Below, piece by piece: positions 1 through 6,889 of a stretch of 33,305 nt of DNA. Position 1 is the stretch's first letter; every line of letters begins with the position of its first letter. The notes beneath the pieces are model-generated. The model saw only the letters and a list, made by a program, of their open reading frames with translations, had not been told where the DNA came from and did not search any database. The stretch lies in IMG/VR virus record IMGVR_UViG_3300049845_000617, positions 1 to 33,305 of that record; one strand, given 5' to 3'. The DNA is from a virus. The position numbers and the translations under genes are program-made.

Positions 1-186
1 TCAGCTCCTCGGGATGTACGTCACGACGATGTGCAGGTCACCGGTGAACTCGGGATCGAGCTTTGCGGCGGGCGGGTTAAGGCGCGCATCGAACATCTCA
101 CTGATGTCGCGCTCGATGTCGACAGCGGCCTCGAAGCCGGAGAAGATCTTGTCAAACAGCACGAACGGTTGCTCGGGCGTGCTCAC
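1..186 (-). CDS. Small protein of unknown function
   Basis: A 61-residue acidic protein that I do not recognise. I place the start at the GTG at 186 because it forms a 4-base GTGA overlap with the stop of the gene in front and has a G-rich stretch just upstream; a TTG at 198 would add four residues. The stop is complete at positions 1-3. It contains a helical middle (DIERDISEMFDARL) and a short beta-like end (GDLHIVVTYI). No catalytic motif, signal peptide or membrane segment is visible. It is the last gene of the small run starting at 902, so it is probably co-expressed with that group. Confidence 0.6.
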   Translation of the reverse strand: MSTPEQPFVLFDKIFSGFEAAVDIERDISEMFDARLNPPAAKLDPEFTGDLHIVVTYIPRS

Positions 187-419
187 AGCTGCCCCCAAAC
201 CGTTCCGATGTTGTCAACGCTGGCCTTCGACAGCCCGAGGAGCTGCAGTTCCTTGAGCATACGCTGGCTGTCGCCGCCGTTGTACAGCGCGAACTTGGCG
301 GTACTCTGGACGCGCATGCGCATCTCGATCACCGACAGGTTCTTGGCCAGGTCCTCGTTGAACTTCGTGTTCGCGCGGTCGTGGTCGACCTTGCGCTGCA
401 GATCGGCGATGTACGTCAT
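183..419 (-). CDS. Small helical protein of unknown function
   Basis: A 78-residue protein that is probably mostly helical, with alternating charged and hydrophobic residues in the first 45 positions (DLQRKVDHDRANTKFNEDL). I do not recognise a family. It begins three bases after the stop of the gene at 423-902 and its stop overlaps the start of the next gene, which supports it being a translated member of the operon. The ribosome binding site is weak, so translation may be coupled to the upstream gene. No membrane or signal segment is seen. Confidence 0.65.
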   Translation of the reverse strand: MTYIADLQRKVDHDRANTKFNEDLAKNLSVIEMRMRVQSTAKFALYNGGDSQRMLKELQLLGLSKASVDNIGTVWGQL

Positions 420-422
420 GGT

Positions 423-902
423 TCAGATGTGGGGGTTGCGTTCGTCGACGTGGCCACTGACCATCCACCAGGTGCCACCCTCTTGGCGCCAGCCGCTGGA
501 TAAGCCGCGGCGGCGGAACTTCTTGCCGGTGCTTGTGGTGATGTTCCAGGTCGGCGTGACCTTCACGATCTCACCTTCCGGGTAGTAATCGCCGTTGAAA
601 CCACGGCTGACCTTGTCGCCGACCTTCGGGGCCTCGATCACGTCGTACCGCGGCCAGCAGCCGTCGCCGGCGTCCGTGGCCAGGAACGTGCGACCGAGCT
701 TCTCGGTCAGCAACGTGGCCAGCGTGTTCGCGTACTGGTAGGACTTGATGTCGCTGCGGCTGATCCAGCCGTTGCCCGTGTTCACCAGGTTGTGCCAGTC
801 GCCGGGGGTCTTGGGCTGCATCGCCCAGCTACAGGGCTTGTCGGCGGGGGACTTCGTCGTGGCTTCGACCGGGACGGAGTTTTCCAAGCGGATGTAGAGC
901 AT
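423..902 (-). CDS. Phage protein with a conserved FNGDYYP / GHVDERNPHI module
   Basis: 159 residues. The C-terminal half carries a pattern I recognise from many phage proteins of unknown function: KVGDKVSRGFNGDYYPEGEI, then a TSTGKKF strand, then GGTWWMVSGHV and ERNPH. This looks like a small SH3-like beta barrel. The N-terminal half (LYIRLENSVPVEATTKSP) seems to be a separate beta domain. The ATG at 902 has GAGG five bases upstream, and an extended -10 promoter (TGCTATAAT) lies about 30 bases upstream, so this gene probably leads a short early, host-polymerase-read unit. The molecular role is unknown. Confidence 0.75.
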   Translation of the reverse strand: MLYIRLENSVPVEATTKSPADKPCSWAMQPKTPGDWHNLVNTGNGWISRSDIKSYQYANTLATLLTEKLGRTFLATDAGDGCWPRYDVIEAPKVGDKVSRGFNGDYYPEGEIVKVTPTWNITTSTGKKFRRRGLSSGWRQEGGTWWMVSGHVDERNPHI

Positions 903-932
903 CTAGACCTCGGCTTGATTGACTGTAGGGGC

Positions 933-941
933 ATTATAGCA
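933..941 (-). promoter_or_regulatory. Extended -10 sigma70-like promoter
   Basis: The minus strand reads TGCTATAAT, a perfect -10 hexamer with the TGn extension, about 30 bases before the ATG at 902. No convincing -35 hexamer is seen at the usual spacing, as expected for extended -10 promoters. It differs from the TAAATA motif in front of the structural genes. Confidence 0.55.
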
Positions 942-978
942 TGATCCCGAGGATGCCCCGTTACATCGTTACGGTTTG

Positions 979-1218
979 TCAGCGACGCTTCGTCCAGTCG
1001 TACCGTTCGCCGTCCGGAGTCTTGCCATCCACGATCGAATCAACTCCGTTTTGCCCGACTTGGTTTGCGTTCTCCGTGCTGATCGTCACGTGCTGCCTGC
1101 CATGTCTTCGCATGTAGTTCGCGTGCGCCATGGCGTGTCCAAGGGCGTCTTCACCATCGAAGATCTTCCCAAACGGCTGGCCTTCATGGACCCAGAATAC
1201 GCAGGCTTGTACACTCAT
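979..1218 (-). CDS. Small protein of unknown function
   Basis: 79 residues, rich in His and Gln, with a middle (GEDALGHAMAHANYMRRHG) that looks helical and a short polar C-terminal end (DGERYDWTKRR). I do not recognise a family. It lies 23 bases downstream of the terminase stop and has no clear ribosome binding site before the ATG at 1218; a weak GATACA-like element sits in that gap. The compact spacing and absence of a better reading frame favour it being real. Confidence 0.6.
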   Translation of the reverse strand: MSVQACVFWVHEGQPFGKIFDGEDALGHAMAHANYMRRHGRQHVTISTENANQVGQNGVDSIVDGKTPDGERYDWTKRR

Positions 1219-1241
1219 GGGTGCACTGTATCACATGTGCC

Positions 1242-2783
1242 TCATCCGATGCTGAACGGCATGGGTGCATCCGACTCGTCAAGCGGTCGGTCGTCATTCT
1301 CAGGATCTACGTACTCGTTCACCTGCTTGAACGCGACCTCGTTGTACTCGGACAGGCGCTTGAGCAGCCGCATGACCTGAACCGCGGCCATCACCGAGTC
1401 ATCAGTCGCGCCGGCCTTGGCCTCATACGTACCACCCTTGGACACGAAGTGCTTGAGCTCGAACACCAGGCTCTCGGACCTGACGGTCATCCCGTTCGTG
1501 GCCTTTTCAATCAGGGTCTTGAGCTGCAAGCAGTACAGGATCTTGGTCTTGCCGCTCGTGTTCACGCCGTGCTTTGCTGGGTGGTCAGACACCAGCTCAG
1601 CTTCGAGCGCCATGTTGTCATCGTTGTGGTACAGCGCCGAGATCGCCTCACCCACCCCGTTACGCTCAAAGGTCCACAGCACCTCAGCTCGCCCGCCGCT
1701 CTTTGGTGCCGAGAGTTTCTTGAGCAACCACTGGATCTTGGCGTAGATCATCGGGATGTTCACATCGTTCGAGCGGTACTCGGCGATCTGGTTCAGTCCT
1801 GGGAAGTCAAAGACCTGGATGGACGTGAAGTCCCCGCCACCGCCTGTCGCCGGGTCAACACCAACCAGATAGACCTTGCCTCGCCCACCAAGCTGGTCCT
1901 CTGGAACCCAGAACTTAAACCCAAGTGACTCCCAGATCGGCCGTTCCCAGCGCAGCTGGTTCAGGCGGATCGACGAGACCAGCAACGCGTCGCTTGACAG
2001 GAACTCGCAGTCCAGCTCCTGGCGAGCCTTGACTTCACCAAGCTTGCCACGCATCTCGTCGTAGTACGACTTGTCGCGATCCGGGTGACGCCACCACAGG
2101 AACTGCAGCGGCTTGAAGTTGTTCATGCCCGCCATAGCACCACGCCAGAGCTGTGCGAACAGATCGGAGTCACCGTTCGGCGTGCTGGTGATGATGAACT
2201 TGCCGCCAGTTGACAGCGCTGGCGTCAATGAGCCCCACATCTCGTCCTGAATGCGCCTTGAGATGAACGCGATCTCGTCCAGGAAGATGATCGATGGTGA
2301 TGAACCCCGGCCAGTCTTCTCGGACGTGGCCTCGCAGATGATGACGGACTTGTTGTCGAACTCGATCGAGGTGCGGTTGTAGAACGTGCAGCCAGCCTTG
2401 AGCCAGTGTGGCAGCTCCTCGTACGCGAACTTCACACGAGACTGGATCTCGACCGCGTGCGCCATGGCCTTCGATGCGATGACGCAGCGCTTGGCCTTAT
2501 GGAACGTCGCAAACCACAGGATGTACATGGCCGCCACAGTGGTCTTACCCATCTGCCGTGAGCACAACAGGATCGTGTCCTTGTTGTTGTGGATCGCGTC
2601 GATCATCTCCTTCTGGTAGTCGTACAGGATGAACGGCACAGCACCCTTGGTTGGGTGCTGGACCTTCACGTACTTCTCCATGAAGTAAATCGGGTCGGTG
2701 CTGCACCGACGGATCTCCATGATCTTCTCATGGTCGTACTCGGACGACTCGTGCGCTCGCTTCAGGTTTGGGTTCTTAGCCAT
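1242..2783 (-). CDS. 17: Terminase large subunit (T4 gp17-like ATPase/nuclease)
   Basis: The 513-residue protein is the DNA packaging motor, which docks on the portal, translocates genomic DNA into the prohead and cuts concatemers. The ATPase domain shows the Walker A SRQMGKTT (about 75-82, like T4's SRQLGKTT), Walker B IIFLDE (165-170) and coupling motif TSTPNG (199-204). The nuclease domain starts with VGVDPATGGGGDFT (D310), continues with a TFERNGVGE strand (E373) and has a late TDDS acidic pair. It is shorter than T4 gp17 (610). A GAGGAA site precedes the ATG at 2783. It overlaps the hydrolase gene upstream by eight bases. The probable small subunit is 8 kb upstream rather than adjacent. 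Confidence 0.95.
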   Translation of the reverse strand: MAKNPNLKRAHESSEYDHEKIMEIRRCSTDPIYFMEKYVKVQHPTKGAVPFILYDYQKEMIDAIHNNKDTILLCSRQMGKTTVAAMYILWFATFHKAKRCVIASKAMAHAVEIQSRVKFAYEELPHWLKAGCTFYNRTSIEFDNKSVIICEATSEKTGRGSSPSIIFLDEIAFISRRIQDEMWGSLTPALSTGGKFIITSTPNGDSDLFAQLWRGAMAGMNNFKPLQFLWWRHPDRDKSYYDEMRGKLGEVKARQELDCEFLSSDALLVSSIRLNQLRWERPIWESLGFKFWVPEDQLGGRGKVYLVGVDPATGGGGDFTSIQVFDFPGLNQIAEYRSNDVNIPMIYAKIQWLLKKLSAPKSGGRAEVLWTFERNGVGEAISALYHNDDNMALEAELVSDHPAKHGVNTSGKTKILYCLQLKTLIEKATNGMTVRSESLVFELKHFVSKGGTYEAKAGATDDSVMAAVQVMRLLKRLSEYNEVAFKQVNEYVDPENDDRPLDESDAPMPFSIG

Positions 2784-3363
2784 GCAGGAATTTCCTCAGC
2801 TGATCGATCGTGCGCTCATGTAACAGGATCTCGAAGTGATTCGCGTTGATCTCGACTTTCTTGGCGTACGAGAGCGCGCGTTGAGAGCTCACTGAGACCA
2901 CGCTGTCATTGGGCTCGTTGCTGGTTGGCAGCGACCCTCCGGTGCTGATGATCGACAGCACTGGCGGCACAATCTTCCTATTCTGGAGCTCCAGAATCGC
3001 TGGTGATGATGTGGTGATGTCGTTCAGCAGCGGGATGCCAGAGGCCACCCAACGGGCGAAGGCAGCAAAACGAGAACCACCCAGTGGTGCCGAGATCGTG
3101 ACCAGCTTCGACACGTTCGCATAACCACGAAGGGCAATTAGCGCCGCGATGACGCCACCTAGCGAGTGCCCCACCAGCGCTATTGGCTCGTCCTTGGGAA
3201 TGAACCTCAGGACCTGGCGAACTGAGTCCTCGATTGGTTGACGTGACTGGTAGTCAATGAGGACGTCGCCATTCGGGCCGTCCTCAGATAACTGGGCGGC
3301 CACGTAGGCAAATGATCTACGCGAACTATTAAGTCCGTGTACGTAATAGATCTTGTCTCTCAT
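2776..3363 (-). CDS. Alpha/beta hydrolase (lipase/esterase-like)
   Basis: 195 residues with the alpha/beta-hydrolase pattern: an oxyanion HG near 9-10, the nucleophile elbow GHSLGG (Ser67), a likely Asp153 in NEPNDS and His176 in NANHFE. It should be a serine hydrolase acting on an ester, thioester or amide; the substrate cannot be read from sequence. No signal peptide is present, so it acts in the cytoplasm or is a virion passenger. Its end overlaps the terminase start. The ATG at 3363 has no ribosome binding site and directly abuts a hairpin, so initiation is unusual. Lysis esterases such as LysB share the fold, but nothing specific supports that role here. Confidence 0.85.
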   Translation of the reverse strand: MRDKIYYVHGLNSSRRSFAYVAAQLSEDGPNGDVLIDYQSRQPIEDSVRQVLRFIPKDEPIALVGHSLGGVIAALIALRGYANVSKLVTISAPLGGSRFAAFARWVASGIPLLNDITTSSPAILELQNRKIVPPVLSIISTGGSLPTSNEPNDSVVSVSSQRALSYAKKVEINANHFEILLHERTIDQLRKFLHG

Positions 3364-3383
3364 GGCCCGTATTTAACCGGGCC
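3364..3383 (-). promoter_or_regulatory. Hairpin with TAAATA in its loop, abutting a start codon
   Basis: GGCCCG and CGGGCC form a perfect 6-base stem around an 8-base loop containing TAAATA on the minus strand. The stem ends at the base before the hydrolase ATG. It could terminate the upstream gene, act as a late promoter giving a leaderless message, or both. Confidence 0.4.
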
Positions 3384-3389
3384 GGTCAG

Positions 3390-3983
3390 CTAGCGCGGGT
3401 TATGTCCCCAAATGAGGAGTGACAGCAGCTTTCGTGTTGGCTCGCCGTTCTCATCACGCAATGGCCCAGGATTTCCAAGCATCCGAGACACGAAGCTGAC
3501 CTGCTTACCGGCCCACTTCCACATCTCAGGCGTCCAGTCCTTGACAGGTGTCTTCTTCATCTTGGCGATCCACTCAGCACTCTGCACGCCTGAACTGATA
3601 CCGATCTTCTTGGCGGCCTGCGGCTTGAGACCTGGGTACTTCTTCGGGTCCTTGCGACCTGCCTTCGTCTGTTGCTGCTTGAACTTCTCAATGGACTCGG
3701 CCGACATGTTGATCAGCTCACGCCACTTCTTGTACAGCTCCTGACGGCGCTTTTGCTCACCCTCAGAGACCTCTTCGGTGATGCCAACTGGCAGCAGCTT
3801 GCCGTGCTTGCCACCGTACGCCGCGGCCTGCGCATGAACCATCTTGTGCAGCGCGTGCATGGCCTTCATGATCTCATCTGGCGTGTGCGGGCGGCCCTTT
3901 GGGAGGTCATCAAGCTTCTTGAACTTGACCTCTGGCTCGACGAAATCGAACGGGTTGCCCTCGCGCAGGTCTTGGAGCTTCAT
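3390..3983 (-). CDS. Unknown protein with capsid-targeting-like leader
   Basis: 197 residues, very rich in Lys and helical. It starts MKLQDLRE followed by G, which resembles the leader of T4 internal head proteins cut after L-x-E. The rest contains a helical segment around 36-60 (PDEIMKAMHALHKMVHA), a basic linker (QQQTKAGRKDPKKYPG) and a Trp-rich stretch (EWIAKMKKTPVKDW, EMWKWAG). The basic composition would suit binding to packaged DNA, but this is inference. The ATG overlaps the stop of the Dps-like gene as ATGA. I do not recognise an enzyme family. Confidence 0.75.
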   Translation of the reverse strand: MKLQDLREGNPFDFVEPEVKFKKLDDLPKGRPHTPDEIMKAMHALHKMVHAQAAAYGGKHGKLLPVGITEEVSEGEQKRRQELYKKWRELINMSAESIEKFKQQQTKAGRKDPKKYPGLKPQAAKKIGISSGVQSAEWIAKMKKTPVKDWTPEMWKWAGKQVSFVSRMLGNPGPLRDENGEPTRKLLSLLIWGHNPR

Positions 3984-4576
3984 ACGTAGATCACCCCGTA
4001 ATCGTCGAGGTCGTCGTACTCGGCCACTACCTGGCCAAGGCGCACGTAATAGCGCTTGGTGCCATCACGTTGGGGCTTCAGGCGACCAAAGTTCGCCTCA
4101 ACGGCTGCGCTGAAGTCGACCTTGCGCTGATCAAAAACCCGTGGCTTGCCACGTTCCTTGCTGTGTGCCTTCGGGAGCAGGTGCAGCGGTGTTGGCTTCT
4201 TAGCCTCAGTCAGGTTCTCGACCTTGTACTTGATCTTAGAAACGGCGGCTTGCAGCTCCTCGAACTTGTTCACGATGAAGCCATCCTGTGGGATGATCTC
4301 GTGCGCGAACTCGAGGTACGCGGTCAGCTGTCGAATGAACTCACCAACGTCTTCTTCGCTGAAGGGGTTTGGATCACTGAGTGGGATGTGCCCGTCAGTG
4401 CCGTACTTACCCATGTAGATCTCAGCGAGCTCGTCAAGGAAATCGCCAAGCCCATCGTACAGCTCGCCCAGCGCCAGGTGCAGCGACAGCGACCGAACTT
4501 TCCAATGCCACATATGTGCCACATTGCGGGCGATCAGCAAGTTGCCAAGGACAACGTCCATCGGGTTTGTTTTCAT
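3980..4576 (-). CDS. Dps/ferritin-like helical protein
   Basis: 198 residues. The N-terminal 120 resemble the Dps-like fold: ARNVAHMWHWKVRSLSLH then ALGELYDGLGDFLDELAE follows the Dps pattern of an early HW helix and a second helix with D-x-x-D/E. Dps proteins store iron or bind DNA; several putative metal-site residues are visible, but activity is not established. A site NLTEAKK (LTE at 122-124) would fit prohead protease cleavage and separates this domain from a basic C-terminal part ending in a beta-like YYVRLGQVV. ATGA overlaps join it to the genes on both sides. Confidence 0.6.
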   Translation of the reverse strand: MKTNPMDVVLGNLLIARNVAHMWHWKVRSLSLHLALGELYDGLGDFLDELAEIYMGKYGTDGHIPLSDPNPFSEEDVGEFIRQLTAYLEFAHEIIPQDGFIVNKFEELQAAVSKIKYKVENLTEAKKPTPLHLLPKAHSKERGKPRVFDQRKVDFSAAVEANFGRLKPQRDGTKRYYVRLGQVVAEYDDLDDYGVIYV

Positions 4577-5385
4577 GATCTAGTCTCGAACTTAAGAACG
4601 CCTTGGGCGGATGTTGGGAGCAGCACAGAAACGGAAACGCCGGTTGACGGGTACGTCACACTGGTTGGTGTGACCTCTGTCAGCACTGTCAGAGTGGCAT
4701 CAAGGGTGTACACGCGGACCGCTGGGTCATACCCCAGGTTGTGTGTGACCGTCCACGTCGTGGCATTTGTTGTGATGTAGTGCGTGTGCCCAAGCCCACG
4801 AATGGTGGCTGGCAGGCCTGAGACGCCTGTCCGAATGCGGTACACTAAGCTTGCGGTCGCGAGGCTCGTCTCGTTTCGAACGGCCGACAACATGTTTCCA
4901 GCGGTGGTGTTCCAAGCGGTGTCGAACTGCGTGTCATCACGATATGTCTGGTGCGCTGGTGCCCATGCTACCTCGGCCAGCGTGGAGTTCAACAGCTGCC
5001 CTGTGTCCATCAACACGTCAACCTGCGTGTAAGGTGTTGGCGGCACATCAAAGAACTGCACCTGGTACACGGTGCCGTACACCAACGTGCTGGTGCCCAA
5101 CCGTGCTCGAACATGATTACCCTTGGCGAACTCAGTGCTGCGGTTGCCGGTGATCGTGAAGCGATAGAACTGGCTCGTCCCTTGGAATGCAGAGCCGGTG
5201 AAGCTCAAGGTTCCTGTAAGAACCGTCCATGTTGCCACAAGCTCGATTCGATCGCGCTCCAGTGCCTCGGTCCAAGAGCTCAGGGTTCCAAGCACGCTTG
5301 ACAGCATGGAAAGCTCCATGCGCAGTTCATTTCGACGATCGTGCAGCGAGTTAGCTGTTGGGGCGCTAGCTGGGAAGGCAGACAT
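4573..5385 (-). CDS. Tail-fibre-like structural protein with C-terminal HNLG domain
   Basis: 270 residues from the ATG at 5385, which has AAGGA seven bases upstream and a late promoter 22 bases upstream. A short coiled-coil (NELRMELSMLSSVLGTLSSW) is followed by beta-rich sequence and a C-terminal domain beginning ATTWTVTHNLGYDP. The same tWtVtHNLG pattern ends the protein at 28878-29741 and is familiar from phage tail fibre and appendage proteins. It is probably a trimeric virion appendage. The late promoter supports a structural role; the exact T4 counterpart is unclear. Confidence 0.7.
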   Translation of the reverse strand: MSAFPASAPTANSLHDRRNELRMELSMLSSVLGTLSSWTEALERDRIELVATWTVLTGTLSFTGSAFQGTSQFYRFTITGNRSTEFAKGNHVRARLGTSTLVYGTVYQVQFFDVPPTPYTQVDVLMDTGQLLNSTLAEVAWAPAHQTYRDDTQFDTAWNTTAGNMLSAVRNETSLATASLVYRIRTGVSGLPATIRGLGHTHYITTNATTWTVTHNLGYDPAVRVYTLDATLTVLTEVTPTSVTYPSTGVSVSVLLPTSAQGVLKFETRS

Positions 5386-5407
5386 CAAGCATCCTTGTCA
5401 ATCGCGC

Positions 5408-5413
5408 TATTTA
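5408..5413 (-). promoter_or_regulatory. T4-type late promoter (TAAATA)
   Basis: Minus strand GTCCTAAATAGCG, 22 bases before the ATG at 5385. The TAA of the motif is also the stop codon of the upstream gene (5411-5413). In T4, TATAAATA is read by the phage sigma factor gp55. Confidence 0.65.
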
Positions 5414-5938
5414 GGACGAGCTCTCGTGGAACTTCTCAAGCGGTTCAGCCTTGAAGGTTCTGCCATTTTGCCAGTTTGTGAACGCTAGCTGTACCTCTTT
5501 CTTGAAGCGCGTCATGGCGCCCTTGTGTGCTGGCCCCTCAAAGTCGTACTGCACGCTCTGGAAGGTCGAGTAAAACTTGTCCCAGATCTGACCGCCCCAG
5601 GCGCTTTCAAGGAAGTCGTACGCCTTGGCGTAATTTCGTTGATCTGAACGGCCGCCAGGCAGACACAGATCGATGATGCGATGGATCATCGCCCTTTCGG
5701 CTTGGTCGTTTGGGTAGTGCTCTTTGGTAGCTTCTAGCAGAATGAAGTCACCGAACGTACAGCGCGCATCCTCACCAAGCATGCGCTTGAAGATCCCAAC
5801 CACGTACGGCCAGAACGCGCCGTCCTTGGTCTTGAACTCCTTGTGCGCCAGGTCCTTGGCCTTATGCCACAGGTGCTCGGCGCGATCGACACTGATCTTG
5901 TGCTTCTTAGCGTACTTTTGGACGAGAGCTGCTGGCAT
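5411..5938 (-). CDS. Conserved phage protein (MPAALV helical N-terminus)
   Basis: 175 residues. I choose the ATG at 5938 because AAGGA lies seven bases upstream and the sequence MPAALVQKYAKKHKISVDRA is a start I recognise in phage proteins, with a helical region about lengths of KAKDLAHKEF. The reading frame is open further upstream but that part overlaps another small gene. The protein has aromatic clusters (GAFWPYVVGIFKRML, WDKFYSTFQSVQYDF) and no catalytic motif I can name. It is in the cargo-like block between gp16 and gp17. The function is unknown. Confidence 0.75.
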   Translation of the reverse strand: MPAALVQKYAKKHKISVDRAEHLWHKAKDLAHKEFKTKDGAFWPYVVGIFKRMLGEDARCTFGDFILLEATKEHYPNDQAERAMIHRIIDLCLPGGRSDQRNYAKAYDFLESAWGGQIWDKFYSTFQSVQYDFEGPAHKGAMTRFKKEVQLAFTNWQNGRTFKAEPLEKFHESSS

Positions 5939-6080
5939 GTTGAATCCTTGAAGTGTCGCCGTCGCTTTGCTTCTGACCGATCGAGATCCCAAGCACTCCT
6001 AACTCGAGCTTCGGTGCCTTATCTGCGGCGACCGAACCCTTCTGAACTTGCTTGATCTTTCGAAGGTCGATGAGCTTCAT
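5907..6080 (-). CDS. Small basic protein, 57 residues
   Basis: Short gene starting MKLIDLRKIKQVQKG. The ATG at 6080 overlaps the stop of the upstream gene as ATGA, and the first seven residues closely resemble the leader of the gene at 3390-3983 (MKLQDLRE), though no L-x-E follows. It is rich in Lys and Gln and contains a short apolar LELGVLGISIG segment. The last 32 bases overlap the start region of the gene at 5411-5938. The position, coupling and N-terminal likeness support it; the function is unknown. Confidence 0.55.
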   Translation of the reverse strand: MKLIDLRKIKQVQKGSVAADKAPKLELGVLGISIGQKQSDGDTSRIQHASSSRPKVR

Positions 6081-6889
6081 GCGCCTGATCCACCACCGTC
6101 TCCGCCACCTTCACCACCGTCCCCAACCCCAACATCAGAGCTGGGAGCTGGCGCGCTAGCGACACCATACCCAAGGCCGCCCCACACGAACATCGTGCTG
6201 CCCTTGCCCTTTTTCTTCTTTGGTGTCAAGATCTTGAGGCCAAGTTTCTCGAGTCCCTCATTCGCGGTCTCAGCGCCCGGCATGATCGTGATTGTGCCTT
6301 GCTTCTTGACCATCTCCTTGCGACGCATGTTCATGCCGCTGAAGGTCCACTTAATCTTGAGTACGTCGTTTCGCAGACTTTCGACGTCGAAGTCCATCTC
6401 ATCCCAAGTTGACCCATGACCATCTGGTCCCGGACCGATCCAATCCTGGACCTGTGAAACCAGCTCGTGCAGGCCAAAGCCGGCGTGCGCCTTGTCGTCA
6501 ACAGGTGATGCGCCAACTGCCTTAGCAATTGCCTCGAGGGAGTCGGCATGCAGGTCGATGTCCTTCCAATCACCAGTGATTCCCTTCGAATCAACGCGCA
6601 CCTGATAAGGGTTCTTGGAGGCGGCCTCCATCATGAACTGCTTGAACGTCGGTTTCACGATTGCCTCGTTGAAGATCGTCAGATCAGCGCCGCACTCGTG
6701 CTTCATTGACCAGGTTGAGATGTCGCCGTCATCGTCACGACGAATGGTGAAATCACTGAGATTGAGCGGCTTGCGGCAGCCAGGGCAGCGGACATCCTGA
6801 TGCACTTTCTTCACATGCATCTCGATGTCAGACATGTCGGCGGTGAAGTACCCACCTTTGTGATTCATCCAACCTTCAGTGAGCTTCAT
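6077..6889 (-). CDS. Unknown protein with zinc ribbon and internal capsid-leader-like segment
   Basis: 270 residues. It begins MKLTEGW and then shows a probable zinc ribbon with CPGC at 35-38 and HEC at 64-66. At 82-89 the sequence FKQFMMEA closely matches the leader FKQFLSE that begins the amidoligase, here placed internally. A basic KKKKGKG stretch precedes an apolar GVASAPAPSS region and a Gly/Asp-rich tail. One reading is that a zinc-ribbon segment was fused in front of an older gene that began with the leader. It is coupled by short overlaps on both sides. The function is unknown. Confidence 0.7.
   Translation of the reverse strand: MKLTEGWMNHKGGYFTADMSDIEMHVKKVHQDVRCPGCRKPLNLSDFTIRRDDDGDISTWSMKHECGADLTIFNEAIVKPTFKQFMMEAASKNPYQVRVDSKGITGDWKDIDLHADSLEAIAKAVGASPVDDKAHAGFGLHELVSQVQDWIGPGPDGHGSTWDEMDFDVESLRNDVLKIKWTFSGMNMRRKEMVKKQGTITIMPGAETANEGLEKLGLKILTPKKKKGKGSTMFVWGGLGYGVASAPAPSSDVGVGDGGEGGGDGGGSGA

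Noticed and set aside
1221-1928. Long plus-strand open frame across the terminase gene
   Set aside because: It is antisense to a gene with all terminase motifs and its product has no recognisable features; a shadow of codon bias.
3672-3989. Leu/Val-rich plus-strand frame
   Set aside because: Antisense to a Lys-rich gene with coupled neighbours; the composition is what the reverse of such a gene gives.
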